Shown piece by piece: positions 1 to 6,811 of a stretch of DNA of 8,059 nt. The stretch lies in contig DPSB01000181.1 of the NCBI GenBank assembly GCA_003537495.1, positions 1 through 8,059 on the forward strand, in the 5' to 3' direction. Below the pieces are notes generated by a model that did not search any database, had not been told where the DNA came from, and saw only the letters and a program-made list of their open reading frames with translations. Source of the DNA: Cytophagales bacterium. Its GTDB lineage: Bacteria; Bacteroidota; Bacteroidia; Cytophagales; Cyclobacteriaceae. Position 1 is the first letter of the stretch; every line of letters begins with the position of its first letter. A program made the translations under genes and the position numbers.

Positions 1-493
1 TGATAAAGTTGCCGGCATGGTTTTAATTGATCCGGCTTATGAAGGCTTTATGGACACCATCCGCAATACTCGCAGTGCTGACCAGCGCAGAAGAATGAAG
101 GACATGGTAGATTTAGGTATTGTGAACAAGCCTAAATCATCGCGCAAAGAATTAGAGATGTTACAAAAAGATGAAGAGCTGATGCGCAGCACTCGCCTAC
201 CCTTACAAATTCCAATTACCATGCTTACGTCAGGACGATTCTCAGATGAAGAACGTAAAGTCGGAGCTACTGCCGAAGATATTGAAAAGTGGGTTCGCTT
301 CCACGAGCGGCTCCAGCTTCAGGCACCTCAACTAAAACACATCGTTACTAAAAAGAGCGGTACCTTCATTCATCAGGAAGAACCCGAACTGGTAATTGCC
401 GAAATAAAAAGTATGCTGGAGGTGCTAAGACCAAAGCCCGTATTAGAACCAATCACAAATTCAGATACGGATACAATTAGAAATCAAGAGTAA
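1..493 (+). CDS. Alpha/beta fold hydrolase, C-terminal part (5' end outside window)
   Basis: The reading frame is open to the left edge (first full codon at base 2) and ends at TAA 491-493, so the 5' end is missing. The visible start reads DKVAGMVLIDPAYEGF, the usual core beta-strand that follows the nucleophile elbow in alpha/beta hydrolases (kVaGlVLiDp). The middle is a charged helical cap-like stretch. Then comes a strand, IPITMLTSGRF, and the family's C-terminal pattern SGTFIHQEEPELV followed by a helix. The Met codon at 17 lies inside the conserved strand and is not the start. The nucleophile Ser lies upstream, so substrate and exact subfamily cannot be named. Family members cleave esters, amides or related bonds. 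The family usually has SGH where this protein has SGT, with a His three residues later. The family call is firm; activity is uncertain. Confidence 0.8.
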   Translation, partial: DKVAGMVLIDPAYEGFMDTIRNTRSADQRRRMKDMVDLGIVNKPKSSRKELEMLQKDEELMRSTRLPLQIPITMLTSGRFSDEERKVGATAEDIEKWVRFHERLQLQAPQLKHIVTKKSGTFIHQEEPELVIAEIKSMLEVLRPKPVLEPITNSDTDTIRNQE

Positions 494-499
494 TTACTT

Positions 500-567
500 G
501 GTTAGCACTTCCGTGCTGATAATCAGCTGGTAAGATATTTCCAATCCTTACCAAAAAAAGTGCTACC
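500..567. repeat. Palindrome-rich element in the hydrolase-desaturase spacer
   Basis: Several inverted repeats are packed into 68 bases of the 183-base gap between hydrolase and desaturase. An outer pair, TAGCACTT (503-510) and AAGTGCTA (558-565), extends to GG/CC at 500-501 and 566-567 with T502 bulged. Inside it, GGTAAG (529-534) pairs with CTTACC (547-552). The AGCAC arm (504-508) can instead pair with GTGCT at 513-517 across a 4-base loop. GCTGAT-A-ATCAGC (515-527) is a separate near-perfect palindrome. No T-tract follows any arm, so a canonical intrinsic terminator is not shown. It could be a 3'-end structure of the hydrolase mRNA, a leader of the desaturase mRNA or a protein-binding site. 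The rest of the gap (568-676) is A/T-rich, with no clear promoter or gene. Confidence 0.45.
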
Positions 568-676
568 TTTAGAAAATTCGATTCTTCAAATCCTGTCTGC
601 AGGCAATCCTAGGTTCCCTTCACCTCGATTTTTTAATTGAATCCGAATCGGGAAGTCGAATATTTAAACAAAATTC

Positions 677-1777
677 ATGTCACAGAAGCAAAGCTTAACG
701 TTTTCTGCCATTAATCGCGAGTTTACACAAATACTCAACAAGCGCGTTAATGAATATTTTAAAACCAACAATATATCCCGCGTGGGCAACACCGAAATGG
801 TGATTAAAACAGTGGTGATGTTTGGGTTGTATTTTATTCCCTACGCATTAATACTAGGTGGTATAGTAACAGGTTTGGGTTGGATGTTTGTGTTAGTCTT
901 GATAATGAGCCTGGGCCTTGCCGGTATTGGCCTTTCGGTAATGCACGATGCGAACCATGGCGCTTACTCTAACAAAAAGTGGTTGAACACATTAATGGGT
1001 TATTCGCTTAATATGGTTGGTGCCAATGCATTCAACTGGAAAATTCAACATAATGTGTTGCATCATACCTATACAAATGTGCACGAAGAAGACGAAGACA
1101 TTAGTCCGCGTGGCGTGTTGCGCCTTTCCCCACATTCAAACTGGAAGTGGTTTCATAAATACCAGTTTATCTATGCCTGGTTTCTATACGGATTAATGAC
1201 AATTGTGTGGATGGTTTTCAAAGACTTTGTGCGGATTATCCGCTATCAGCAAAACGGACTGGCACGTAGCAACAATGCAAACATTGCTAAAGAATGGTTA
1301 ATATTAATTGCTACTAAAGTGGTGTACGTAAGCTATATTTTTGTAATTCCATTTTTAGTAACATCACTTTCAGGTTGGCAGATTTTGTTCGGCATTTTAA
1401 CGATGCACTACATAGCGGGATTCATTCTGGCTATTATTTTCCAGCCGGCTCATGTTATTGAAGGTACCGAATATCCCCTACCGGATGAACATCACAAACT
1501 TGAAAACACCTGGGCTGTTCATCAACTTCACACTACAACCAACTTTGGCAATAAAAGCCGGTGGTTTTCGTGGTATGTGGGTGGGTTAAATTTTCAGATC
1601 GAACATCATTTGTTCCCTAACATTTGCCACGTGCATTACCGTAAAATTGCAGCAATAGTAGAAAGCACCGCCCGCGAGTATAACCTACCCTATAAAAGTG
1701 CCACCACGTTTGTAGATGCCCTGCTTGGCCATGCCCGCTTATTAAAGCAATTGGGAACTAGTCCGGCCAGAATTTAG
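677..1777 (+). CDS. Membrane fatty acid desaturase, front-end/linoleoyl-CoA desaturase-like
   Basis: This 366-residue di-iron integral-membrane desaturase should insert a double bond into acyl chains of lipids or acyl-CoA in the inner membrane. All three histidine boxes are present: HDANH (residues 90-94), HNVLHH (125-130) and QIEHH (307-311). Gln as the first residue of the third box is typical of front-end (delta-5/6-type) desaturases. The extra HQLH (282-285) is also commonly conserved. Hydrophobic segments lie at about 44-90, 163-185, 207-230 and 235-258, matching the four-helix topology. No cytochrome b5 domain is fused, so electrons must come from a separate ferredoxin or similar donor. 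The length is normal for bacterial members. The ATG at 677 follows an A/T-rich stretch and leaves a typical cytosolic N-terminus. Regiospecificity cannot be read from sequence. It lies 26 bases upstream of rpoD. Confidence 0.92.
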   Translation: MSQKQSLTFSAINREFTQILNKRVNEYFKTNNISRVGNTEMVIKTVVMFGLYFIPYALILGGIVTGLGWMFVLVLIMSLGLAGIGLSVMHDANHGAYSNKKWLNTLMGYSLNMVGANAFNWKIQHNVLHHTYTNVHEEDEDISPRGVLRLSPHSNWKWFHKYQFIYAWFLYGLMTIVWMVFKDFVRIIRYQQNGLARSNNANIAKEWLILIATKVVYVSYIFVIPFLVTSLSGWQILFGILTMHYIAGFILAIIFQPAHVIEGTEYPLPDEHHKLENTWAVHQLHTTTNFGNKSRWFSWYVGGLNFQIEHHLFPNICHVHYRKIAAIVESTAREYNLPYKSATTFVDALLGHARLLKQLGTSPARI

Positions 1778-1803
1778 TTAAGACCTTATAAGAACACATT
1801 TTA

Positions 1804-2667
1804 ATGAGACAGTTAAAGATTAGTAAACAGATTACGAATCGCGAAAGCCAGTCGCTGGATAAATATCTGGTAGAAATTGGAAAAGTAGATTTGATTTCGG
1901 CAGAGGTTGAGGTTGAGTTAGCAAAACGCATTCGCGAAGGCGACCAACAAGCATTGGAAAAATTGACCAAAGCCAATTTGCGGTTTGTGGTATCGGTAGC
2001 CAAGCAATATCAAAACAATGGCCTTACACTGGGCGATTTAATTAACGAAGGAAATGTGGGTTTAATTAAAGCCGCTATGCGTTTTGATGAAACCCGGGGT
2101 TTTAAATTTATTTCGTATGCCGTATGGTGGATTCGCCAATCCATTTTGCAAGCTATTGCCGAGCAATCGCGCGTGGTGCGCCTTCCGTTAAATCGTGTTG
2201 GTTCGTTGAATAAAATTTCGCGTGCATTTTCATCTCTTGAACAAGAGTATCAACGCGAACCTTCGCCTGCAGAAGTAGCAGAGCTGATGAATATAACGGT
2301 TGAAGAAGTGGAAATCAATATGCGTGCAGGTGGTCGGCAAATTTCAGTTGATGCACCTTTTATTCAAGGTGAAGAAGGGCGCCTGTTGGATGTACTGGAA
2401 GATACAATGGAAGTAATGCCTGATACCGGGCTGATGCAGGATTCGTTAAAGCAAGAAGTAGCCCAGGCATTAAAAGCTTTAACCTTACGGGAAGCAGAAG
2501 TAATTGTGGACTATTATGGTCTTAATGGATCGCACCCATTAACGTTGGAAGAGATTGGCGATAAATTTGAATTAACACGGGAGCGCGTGCGTCAAATAAA
2601 AGAAAAAGCTACGCGCAGACTAAGAAGCACCAGCCGTAGTAAAAACCTGCAAGCTTATCTGGGATAA
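1804..2667 (+). CDS. rpoD: RNA polymerase primary sigma factor (sigma-70/SigA), Bacteroidota type
   Basis: The 287-residue protein is the housekeeping sigma subunit that directs RNA polymerase to most promoters. Region 1.2 covers about residues 15-48 ([18 protein letters not shown]). Region 2 covers 50-121, including [12 protein letters not shown] (core binding), [14 protein letters not shown] and the -10 recognition and melting helix with [15 protein letters not shown] (100-114). Region 3 follows from [13 protein letters not shown] (126-138). Region 4 ends with the -35-reading helix-turn-helix, [20 protein letters not shown] (246-265). The acidic region 1.1 of proteobacterial RpoD is absent, as is normal for this phylum. 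The N-terminus [15 protein letters not shown] is nearly diagnostic of Bacteroidota primary sigma factors and fixes the start. It sits between the desaturase and a small unknown gene with short gaps, so transcription may partly come from the desaturase promoter. Confidence 0.97.
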   Translation: MRQLKISKQITNRESQSLDKYLVEIGKVDLISAEVEVELAKRIREGDQQALEKLTKANLRFVVSVAKQYQNNGLTLGDLINEGNVGLIKAAMRFDETRGFKFISYAVWWIRQSILQAIAEQSRVVRLPLNRVGSLNKISRAFSSLEQEYQREPSPAEVAELMNITVEEVEINMRAGGRQISVDAPFIQGEEGRLLDVLEDTMEVMPDTGLMQDSLKQEVAQALKALTLREAEVIVDYYGLNGSHPLTLEEIGDKFELTRERVRQIKEKATRRLRSTSRSKNLQAYLG

Positions 2668-2687
2668 GCATAACCATAAGTACATTA

Positions 2688-3038
2688 ATGAGTTTCTACA
2701 ACCCTACAGACGAGTACTCTGCCATTTGGAATAAATACCGACCGGCAATTTTGAAATGCATGGTAGCATGCGAAGCTGGTCCGCAGCAATACCAGTTTTT
2801 TCTGCACGAATTCAAAGCCTTAAATCCAAAAGAAAAGACTTATACTTTTACTTTGCAGGTAAGTGCAGGCAAAGCCAGAAACAACATTAAAGATTCGAAG
2901 TTAGCGCAACAGCTGCTTGCTGTAATTGCGCAGTCTAAACGTGGCTCTGAACTAATGTCACTCGCTGATTACGATTTCGTATTGGGAAAAGATTTGAAAC
3001 TTACGGTTAGTAAACGTGCCAGTGAGGAAGGCGCCTAA
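2688..3038 (+). CDS. Conserved-looking hypothetical protein, 116 residues
   Basis: I do not recognise a characterised family. It starts 20 bases after the rpoD stop, on the same strand, and ends at TAA 3036-3038. The protein is soluble, with no signal peptide or membrane segment. The N-terminal part is rich in aromatic residues (FYNPTDEYSAIWNKYRP), followed by CMVACEAGPQQYQFFLHEFKALNPKEK. The middle, TYTFTLQVSAGKARNNIKDSKLAQQLL, looks like a beta-strand leading into a helix, and the end, YDFVLGKDLKLTVSK, like a beta hairpin. Basic and acidic residues are mixed and no catalytic motif is visible. Codon use resembles the neighbours, and the good coding pattern together with tight spacing argues for a real gene. 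A role linked to transcription is only guilt by association with rpoD. Confidence 0.75.
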   Translation: MSFYNPTDEYSAIWNKYRPAILKCMVACEAGPQQYQFFLHEFKALNPKEKTYTFTLQVSAGKARNNIKDSKLAQQLLAVIAQSKRGSELMSLADYDFVLGKDLKLTVSKRASEEGA

Positions 3039-3047
3039 TCGTTTACT
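3009..3047 (+). terminator. Inverted repeat over the stop of the small rpoD-linked gene (possible terminator)
   Basis: AGTAAACG (3009-3016) and CGTTTACT (3040-3047) are perfect 8-base inverted arms enclosing the stop codon at 3036-3038. The intervening 23 bases contain the palindrome AGGCGCCT (3029-3036), which could nest inside. No T-run follows, so this is at best a non-canonical 3'-end hairpin of the desaturase-rpoD-small gene transcript. Confidence 0.35.
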
Positions 3048-3056
3048 TATACACTT

Positions 3057-3088
3057 CTGGCTTTACAATTGATACTTAATAAAGCCAG
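3057..3088 (-). terminator. Inverted repeat over the purT stop (possible terminator)
   Basis: CTGGCTTTA (3057-3065) and TAAAGCCAG (3080-3088) form a perfect 9-base stem with a 14-base loop. The left arm includes the purT stop codon (3063-3065 on the minus strand). Being symmetric, it could act on transcripts from either strand in this 24-base convergent gap. Neither side carries a T-tract. Confidence 0.4.
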
Positions 3089-4244
3089 CAGCGTTATTGG
3101 CTTTCGCTCTTGCCCCTTCAATGCTTTCGGCTTTCGCCAGGCAAACCCCCATTCTTCGTTCACCATTTACTTCGGGCTTACCAAAAACCCTGATCTGTGT
3201 ATCGGGTTCTTGTAGTGCTGCCTCAATACCCGCGTAAGTAATGTTGTTCGATTTTCCTTTCACCAGTATTACTGATGAAGCCGATGGCCCTAATTGACGA
3301 ATAACCGGAATGGGCAAGCCAAGAATAGCACGCACATGTAACGCAAACTCCGATAAGTCTTGCGAGATCATGGTAACCATACCTGTATCATGTGGGCGTG
3401 GTGAAAGCTCACTGAAGTAAACTGCATCACCTTTCACAAAAAACTCTACTCCAAAAATTCCATAACCCCCCAGTGCGTTCACTACCTTTTCGGAAATTAG
3501 TTGAGCTTCTTTCAATGCGGCTTCGTTCATGGGGTGTGGTTGCCACGACTCCTGGTAGTCGCCATGCTCTTGTCGGTGGCCAATCGGTTCGCAAAACGAA
3601 ACGCCATCTTTATGCCGAATGGTTAGCAACGTTATTTCAAAATCGAAATCGATAAAACCTTCTACAATTACTTTACCACCACCGCTGCGGCCTCCCTCCT
3701 GTGCATATTGCCAGGCAGTTTCAATGTCGTTTGTATTTTTAATTACACTTTGTCCTTTGCCCGATGAACTCATAATGGGTTTTACTACACATGGTATTCC
3801 AATCTGCTTTATACTTTGCGTAAAGGTTTCAAAATCACCAGCAAATAAGTAAGGCGATGTTTTTACTTTCAATGTTTCAGACGCAAGTACCCGAATACCT
3901 TCACGGTTCATAGTCAATCGTGCGGCATTGGCGGTCGGTATTACCCGAAACCCCTCATGTTCTAATTGAACTAATGTATCGGTAGCAATGGCTTCTACTT
4001 CGGGTACTATGATGTGCGGCTTTTCTTTTTCAATCAATGCTCGTAACAAAGCACCATCCAACATATTAATAACGTGCGAACGATGTGCTACCTGCATAGC
4101 CGGGGCGTTTGCATAGCGATCTACTGCAATTACTTCAACACCGTAGCGTTGAAACTCAATAACTACTTCCTTTCCCAATTCGCCCGAGCCCAACATCATT
4201 ACTTTAATGGCTGATGTAGTGAGTGGTGTTCCTAGTTTTAACAT
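3063..4244 (-). CDS. purT: Formate-dependent phosphoribosylglycinamide formyltransferase (GAR transformylase 2)
   Basis: PurT makes formyl-GAR from GAR, formate and ATP in the third step of de novo purine synthesis, in the cytoplasm, without folate. The 393 residues align almost end to end with my memory of E. coli PurT (392). The N-terminal Rossmann-like domain has [13 protein letters not shown] (15-27) and [27 protein letters not shown] (38-64). The ATP-grasp domain has MNREGIR (112-118), [13 protein letters not shown] (153-165, with K155) and VEGF (194-197). The Mg-binding glutamates are E267 and E279 in GVEFF and [12 protein letters not shown]. The C-terminal [11 protein letters not shown] supplies K356 and R363-R364. 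The ATG at 4244 gives the canonical N-terminus. It lies 64 bases downstream of the acylase gene, same strand, and may be read through from it or use its own promoter in that gap. No purine-type riboswitch is evident. Confidence 0.97.
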   Translation of the reverse strand: MLKLGTPLTTSAIKVMMLGSGELGKEVVIEFQRYGVEVIAVDRYANAPAMQVAHRSHVINMLDGALLRALIEKEKPHIIVPEVEAIATDTLVQLEHEGFRVIPTANAARLTMNREGIRVLASETLKVKTSPYLFAGDFETFTQSIKQIGIPCVVKPIMSSSGKGQSVIKNTNDIETAWQYAQEGGRSGGGKVIVEGFIDFDFEITLLTIRHKDGVSFCEPIGHRQEHGDYQESWQPHPMNEAALKEAQLISEKVVNALGGYGIFGVEFFVKGDAVYFSELSPRPHDTGMVTMISQDLSEFALHVRAILGLPIPVIRQLGPSASSVILVKGKSNNITYAGIEAALQEPDTQIRVFGKPEVNGERRMGVCLAKAESIEGARAKANNAAGFIKYQL

Positions 4245-4308
4245 TTCAATAGTTAAGATTTAAGATTTTGGATTTTGAAATTCGAAATAAGTAATTCGAA
4301 TTGAAATT
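4245..4308. repeat. A/T-rich gap with short tandem and direct repeats upstream of purT
   Basis: The 64 bases between the acylase stop and the purT start contain an imperfect heptamer series, TAAGATT (4254-4260), TAAGATT (4261-4267), TTGGATT (4268-4274) and TTGAAAT (4275-4281). TTGAAATTC occurs at 4275-4283 and again at 4301-4309, reaching the first base of the acylase stop. The second copy abuts the perfect 10-base palindrome AATTCGAATT (4293-4302). In transcript orientation this is the purT leader or an intercistronic spacer. It could be a degenerate dispersed intergenic repeat. No promoter consensus is clear. Confidence 0.45.
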
Positions 4309-6477
4309 CTATTTTCCGGGCTGATACTTTCTTAACGCATTTGCTTCTACGTCTTTCTTATAAAACCAAACATCCTTAAACTGTCCATTGCTGTATAACT
4401 GAGCCTGGTTAGTAAAGTAGGGCGACTGCGGATTGTTGTTGTTTCCTCCGGCCAATACGGATTTGGCTTTAATGGTTTTTCCAAATTCAACAACGGCTAC
4501 AAAACTATTACCTACATAGCCATACATTTTGTTGGTGCCCAGAAACTTACGACTTCCAAATGCAGCAAGTGAACCCCAGAATGAAGATGCCGATGCAACC
4601 GGTAAACTGGGTTTGGTATCATCAAAAGTCTCATTGATGTTTCCCGTAAGTCGTTGGAAGCGATTTACCTCGCCCCAGGCAACATTCCATTTACCAAAGT
4701 CGCGCTTGAATTCCGCAATAATGGCTGCCAATGCGGTTAACTTTTCTTCGGCAGTGGTTTGTTCCGTCATATAGTTAATAATATCCAACTGACTACTACC
4801 TGCTGGTATGCGCGAGAAAATACGTTGCCGTAATTCAACACCCCAATACATAGCTAACGCTGCACCCACCGATTCCTTTCCGTAATTCAAATTCCACGCA
4901 CGCAACACCTCTATTGGTTCTTTCAGTTCAGTATAGTTGTTTCCATTTGTGTCGAAGGCTTTTACGAGTGCCGGTAACAAATCTTTAAATCCAGCCAGAT
5001 AAGGATCGTTCGCAGCAGCTATCAGTTTATCTAATGTGTATTTGTTTTCCCGATTCAAAACCCGCTCTGCATTAATGCCTCTTGCGTTCTGAGCATCGGG
5101 TGCCATGTAGGTAGGATATTTATTTTTATCCGGACTATACTTTCCCGCAAGGGTAAATGGCGTGGAGTTGCAGTTTTGAATCCAACCGTTGGTGGGATTG
5201 AGGGATTGAACAATTTCATTTACGTTGTGCAGTCCTTGCCAATCGGTTTGCGTGTTGCTGCCATCCAAAGGTTTGCTCCAATCGAACGTTGGATTGCGTT
5301 TGGGAATAAAGTTGCCATGCCAGTATGCAATGTTTCCATCGCGATCGGCAAACACCGTATTGTTAGATGAGTTGGCTTTAAGCTCCATCACTTTATTATA
5401 ATCGGCATAGCCTTTGGCTTTGGTGCGTTGGTACGATTGTGTAAGCGCTTTTAAAGGTTCCACCATCAACGCGATGCTGATCCATTTTTCATTTTGCTTT
5501 CCGATAATGGGTCCATGATGTGTAAACCTTCCGGTGAATTCTTTGTAACTCCTGGTGTTTCCATTCTTATAGGCCAGCACAATCTTTTTGCTGCGAATGG
5601 TTTTTAAGTCGTTGCCGTGTTTATAAAAAACAGAATCTTGCTTCTGTATGATGGTCTCCAGATACTCATCAATTACATCGGCCTGACTGCTGGTATGCAT
5701 CCAGCCACAGTATTCGTTAAAACCCTGATAGATAAAAAACTGACCCCATGTTACCGCTCCATAGGCGTTTAGGCCTTCTTCGCTATTCATGTGTACCTCG
5801 GGTCTGAAATAAAATGATGTGTGCGGATTAATTAATAGCAATGCATTACCACTGGCACTTAATTTAGGCGCAATAGCAAAACCATTGGAGCCACGTGGTT
5901 CGGGCTCAGGTTCGTTATGGTCAACTTCTTCGGGAATATATTTATCGCCCATGCCATAAAATTCTTTTAGCCGGTTTACCGAAATGGATTCTATATCGCC
6001 ACCAATACTTCCTTCACTAAAAAGAAATGGCATCCATGGTTGAAACCGTTTAATCAGTTTTGGTTTTACTTCGGGATGCGTGTAGAGGTAATAGTTAGCG
6101 CCATCTGCGAAAGCGTTACATAATCGCTTAAGCCATGCCGGGCTTTGTTGATAGATGTTCTCGGCCATCAGCGTATCGTAAAATAAACGTTGGCGCAAAT
6201 CGTGGTAGAGTTTCTCCTCACCTTCTACTTCGGCAAGTCGCCCCATCGAGGTTATATAATTGAGTTCAACGCGCGGAAAGTCATCCTCGCATTGTGCATA
6301 GAGAAATCCAAACACGGCATCAGCATCGGTCTTGCCATAGATATGTGGTATACCCCAGGTATCGCGAATAATAGTAACCTGTTTGGCCTGGGCTTGCCAG
6401 TTGGTTATTTCTTTTGTTGAAAACGGTTGGGCTGTGGCCGTAACAACGGCCAGAAGTAAAAAGATAGCGAGTTTCAT
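4309..6477 (-). CDS. Secreted penicillin acylase-family Ntn hydrolase (acylase/amidase)
   Basis: This periplasmic or secreted acylase precursor should hydrolyse amide bonds, for example of acylated amines, amino acids, lactams or homoserine lactones; the substrate is not readable. Start choice: the ATG at 6477 gives MKLAIFLLLAVVTATAQ, a clean signal peptide with ATA before Q as the likely cleavage site (722 residues). An in-frame ATG at 6516 would add 13 uncharged residues. Numbering from that longer form, the alpha part has VTIIRDTWGIPHIYGKTDADAVFGFLYAQCEDDFPR (47-82). An acidic, proline-rich spacer (EPEPEPR) precedes Ser210 of GSNGFAIAP, the expected autocleavage site and nucleophile. NPH (His232) falls at beta position 23, the residue that assists the nucleophile in this family. 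Asn386 in NTVFADRDGNIAY fits the oxyanion Asn. HHGPI (333-337) and the C-terminal SPYFTNQAQLY pattern also fit. It is divergent from a SusC-like gene and upstream of purT. Confidence 0.9.
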   Translation of the reverse strand: MKLAIFLLLAVVTATAQPFSTKEITNWQAQAKQVTIIRDTWGIPHIYGKTDADAVFGFLYAQCEDDFPRVELNYITSMGRLAEVEGEEKLYHDLRQRLFYDTLMAENIYQQSPAWLKRLCNAFADGANYYLYTHPEVKPKLIKRFQPWMPFLFSEGSIGGDIESISVNRLKEFYGMGDKYIPEEVDHNEPEPEPRGSNGFAIAPKLSASGNALLLINPHTSFYFRPEVHMNSEEGLNAYGAVTWGQFFIYQGFNEYCGWMHTSSQADVIDEYLETIIQKQDSVFYKHGNDLKTIRSKKIVLAYKNGNTRSYKEFTGRFTHHGPIIGKQNEKWISIALMVEPLKALTQSYQRTKAKGYADYNKVMELKANSSNNTVFADRDGNIAYWHGNFIPKRNPTFDWSKPLDGSNTQTDWQGLHNVNEIVQSLNPTNGWIQNCNSTPFTLAGKYSPDKNKYPTYMAPDAQNARGINAERVLNRENKYTLDKLIAAANDPYLAGFKDLLPALVKAFDTNGNNYTELKEPIEVLRAWNLNYGKESVGAALAMYWGVELRQRIFSRIPAGSSQLDIINYMTEQTTAEEKLTALAAIIAEFKRDFGKWNVAWGEVNRFQRLTGNINETFDDTKPSLPVASASSFWGSLAAFGSRKFLGTNKMYGYVGNSFVAVVEFGKTIKAKSVLAGGNNNNPQSPYFTNQAQLYSNGQFKDVWFYKKDVEANALRKYQPGK

Positions 6478-6811
6478 TGCCTGAAAATTAAAATGAAAAG
6501 GTATTGAATAACTCATTATAAAGGTGCTACAATCCTTTAAGCGGAGATTAAAATACCTCCCTCTGGCAAGCGGTCTTCAGATGTTATCAGATACCCTAAA
6601 GACTCAGATTTGGCTAAGAATCAATAATCGGTTGCATTGATTTTATACAAAAAATGGCACCTATCCTACGATTGCAATAAATTTAATTGTGCAATCGGTT
6701 GCAAATTTGAATTCATTATTTCACTTTTATCTCACCGAAACCAAATTCAGGTTTTTCGGGAAGGACTTTTACAGGAACTGGAAAACAATTAACCCATTAA
6801 AATCAACCAGT
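6478..6811. other. Divergent intergenic region between acylase and SusC-like receptor
   Basis: This 334-base A/T-rich spacer should hold promoters for both divergent genes. The left half (6478-6600) contains only weak short inverted repeats, such as GTCTT 6573-6577 with AAGAC 6599-6603, and no recognisable riboswitch or small ORF. The right half carries repeated CGRTTGCA motifs. For the receptor, TTTG (6706-6709) followed 18 bases later by TATCTCAC (6728-6735) is a poor match to the Bacteroidota TTTG/TAnnTTTG promoter, and I do not call it. Confidence 0.5.
6629..6703 (+). promoter_or_regulatory. Repeated CGRTTGCA motifs, one forming a LacI-family-like operator
   Basis: CGGTTGCA occurs at 6629-6636 and 6696-6703, and CGATTGCA at 6669-6676, all on the + strand. 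The last copy lies in the palindrome TGCAATCGGTTGCA (6690-6703), which matches the GCAAnCGnTTGC form typical of LacI-family operators with a central CG. In addition, CGATTGCA (6669-6676) and TGCAATCG (6690-6697) are perfect 8-base inverted arms 13 bases apart. The palindrome centre lies about 115 bases before the receptor ATG. The motif itself is directly visible. Which regulator binds, and which divergent gene it controls, is inference. Confidence 0.5.

Noticed and set aside
564..571. Bacteroidota -7 promoter element TACCTTTA upstream of the desaturase
   Set aside because: The final G is missing, and the only upstream candidate is TTTC at a poor spacing, so the match is too weak to call.
3473..3852. 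Two overlapping plus-strand ORFs opposite purT
   Set aside because: purT on the other strand matches its family residue by residue, so these are antisense frames.
4529..4774. Plus-strand ORF inside the acylase gene, plus similar ones at 5176-5370 and 6190-6420
   Set aside because: All are antisense to conserved acylase coding sequence and show no domain or start context of their own.
6540..6625. Faint TPP-riboswitch resemblance on the minus strand upstream of the acylase (CTGAG, then AGGGTATCTGAT)
   Set aside because: The conserved pairing partners and the remaining thi-box positions are missing, and the downstream gene is not thiamine-related.
6678..6685. TAAATTTA as a -7 element for either divergent gene
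   Set aside because: The last base is wrong; the minus-strand TTTG partner is only 16 bases away and there is none on the plus strand.
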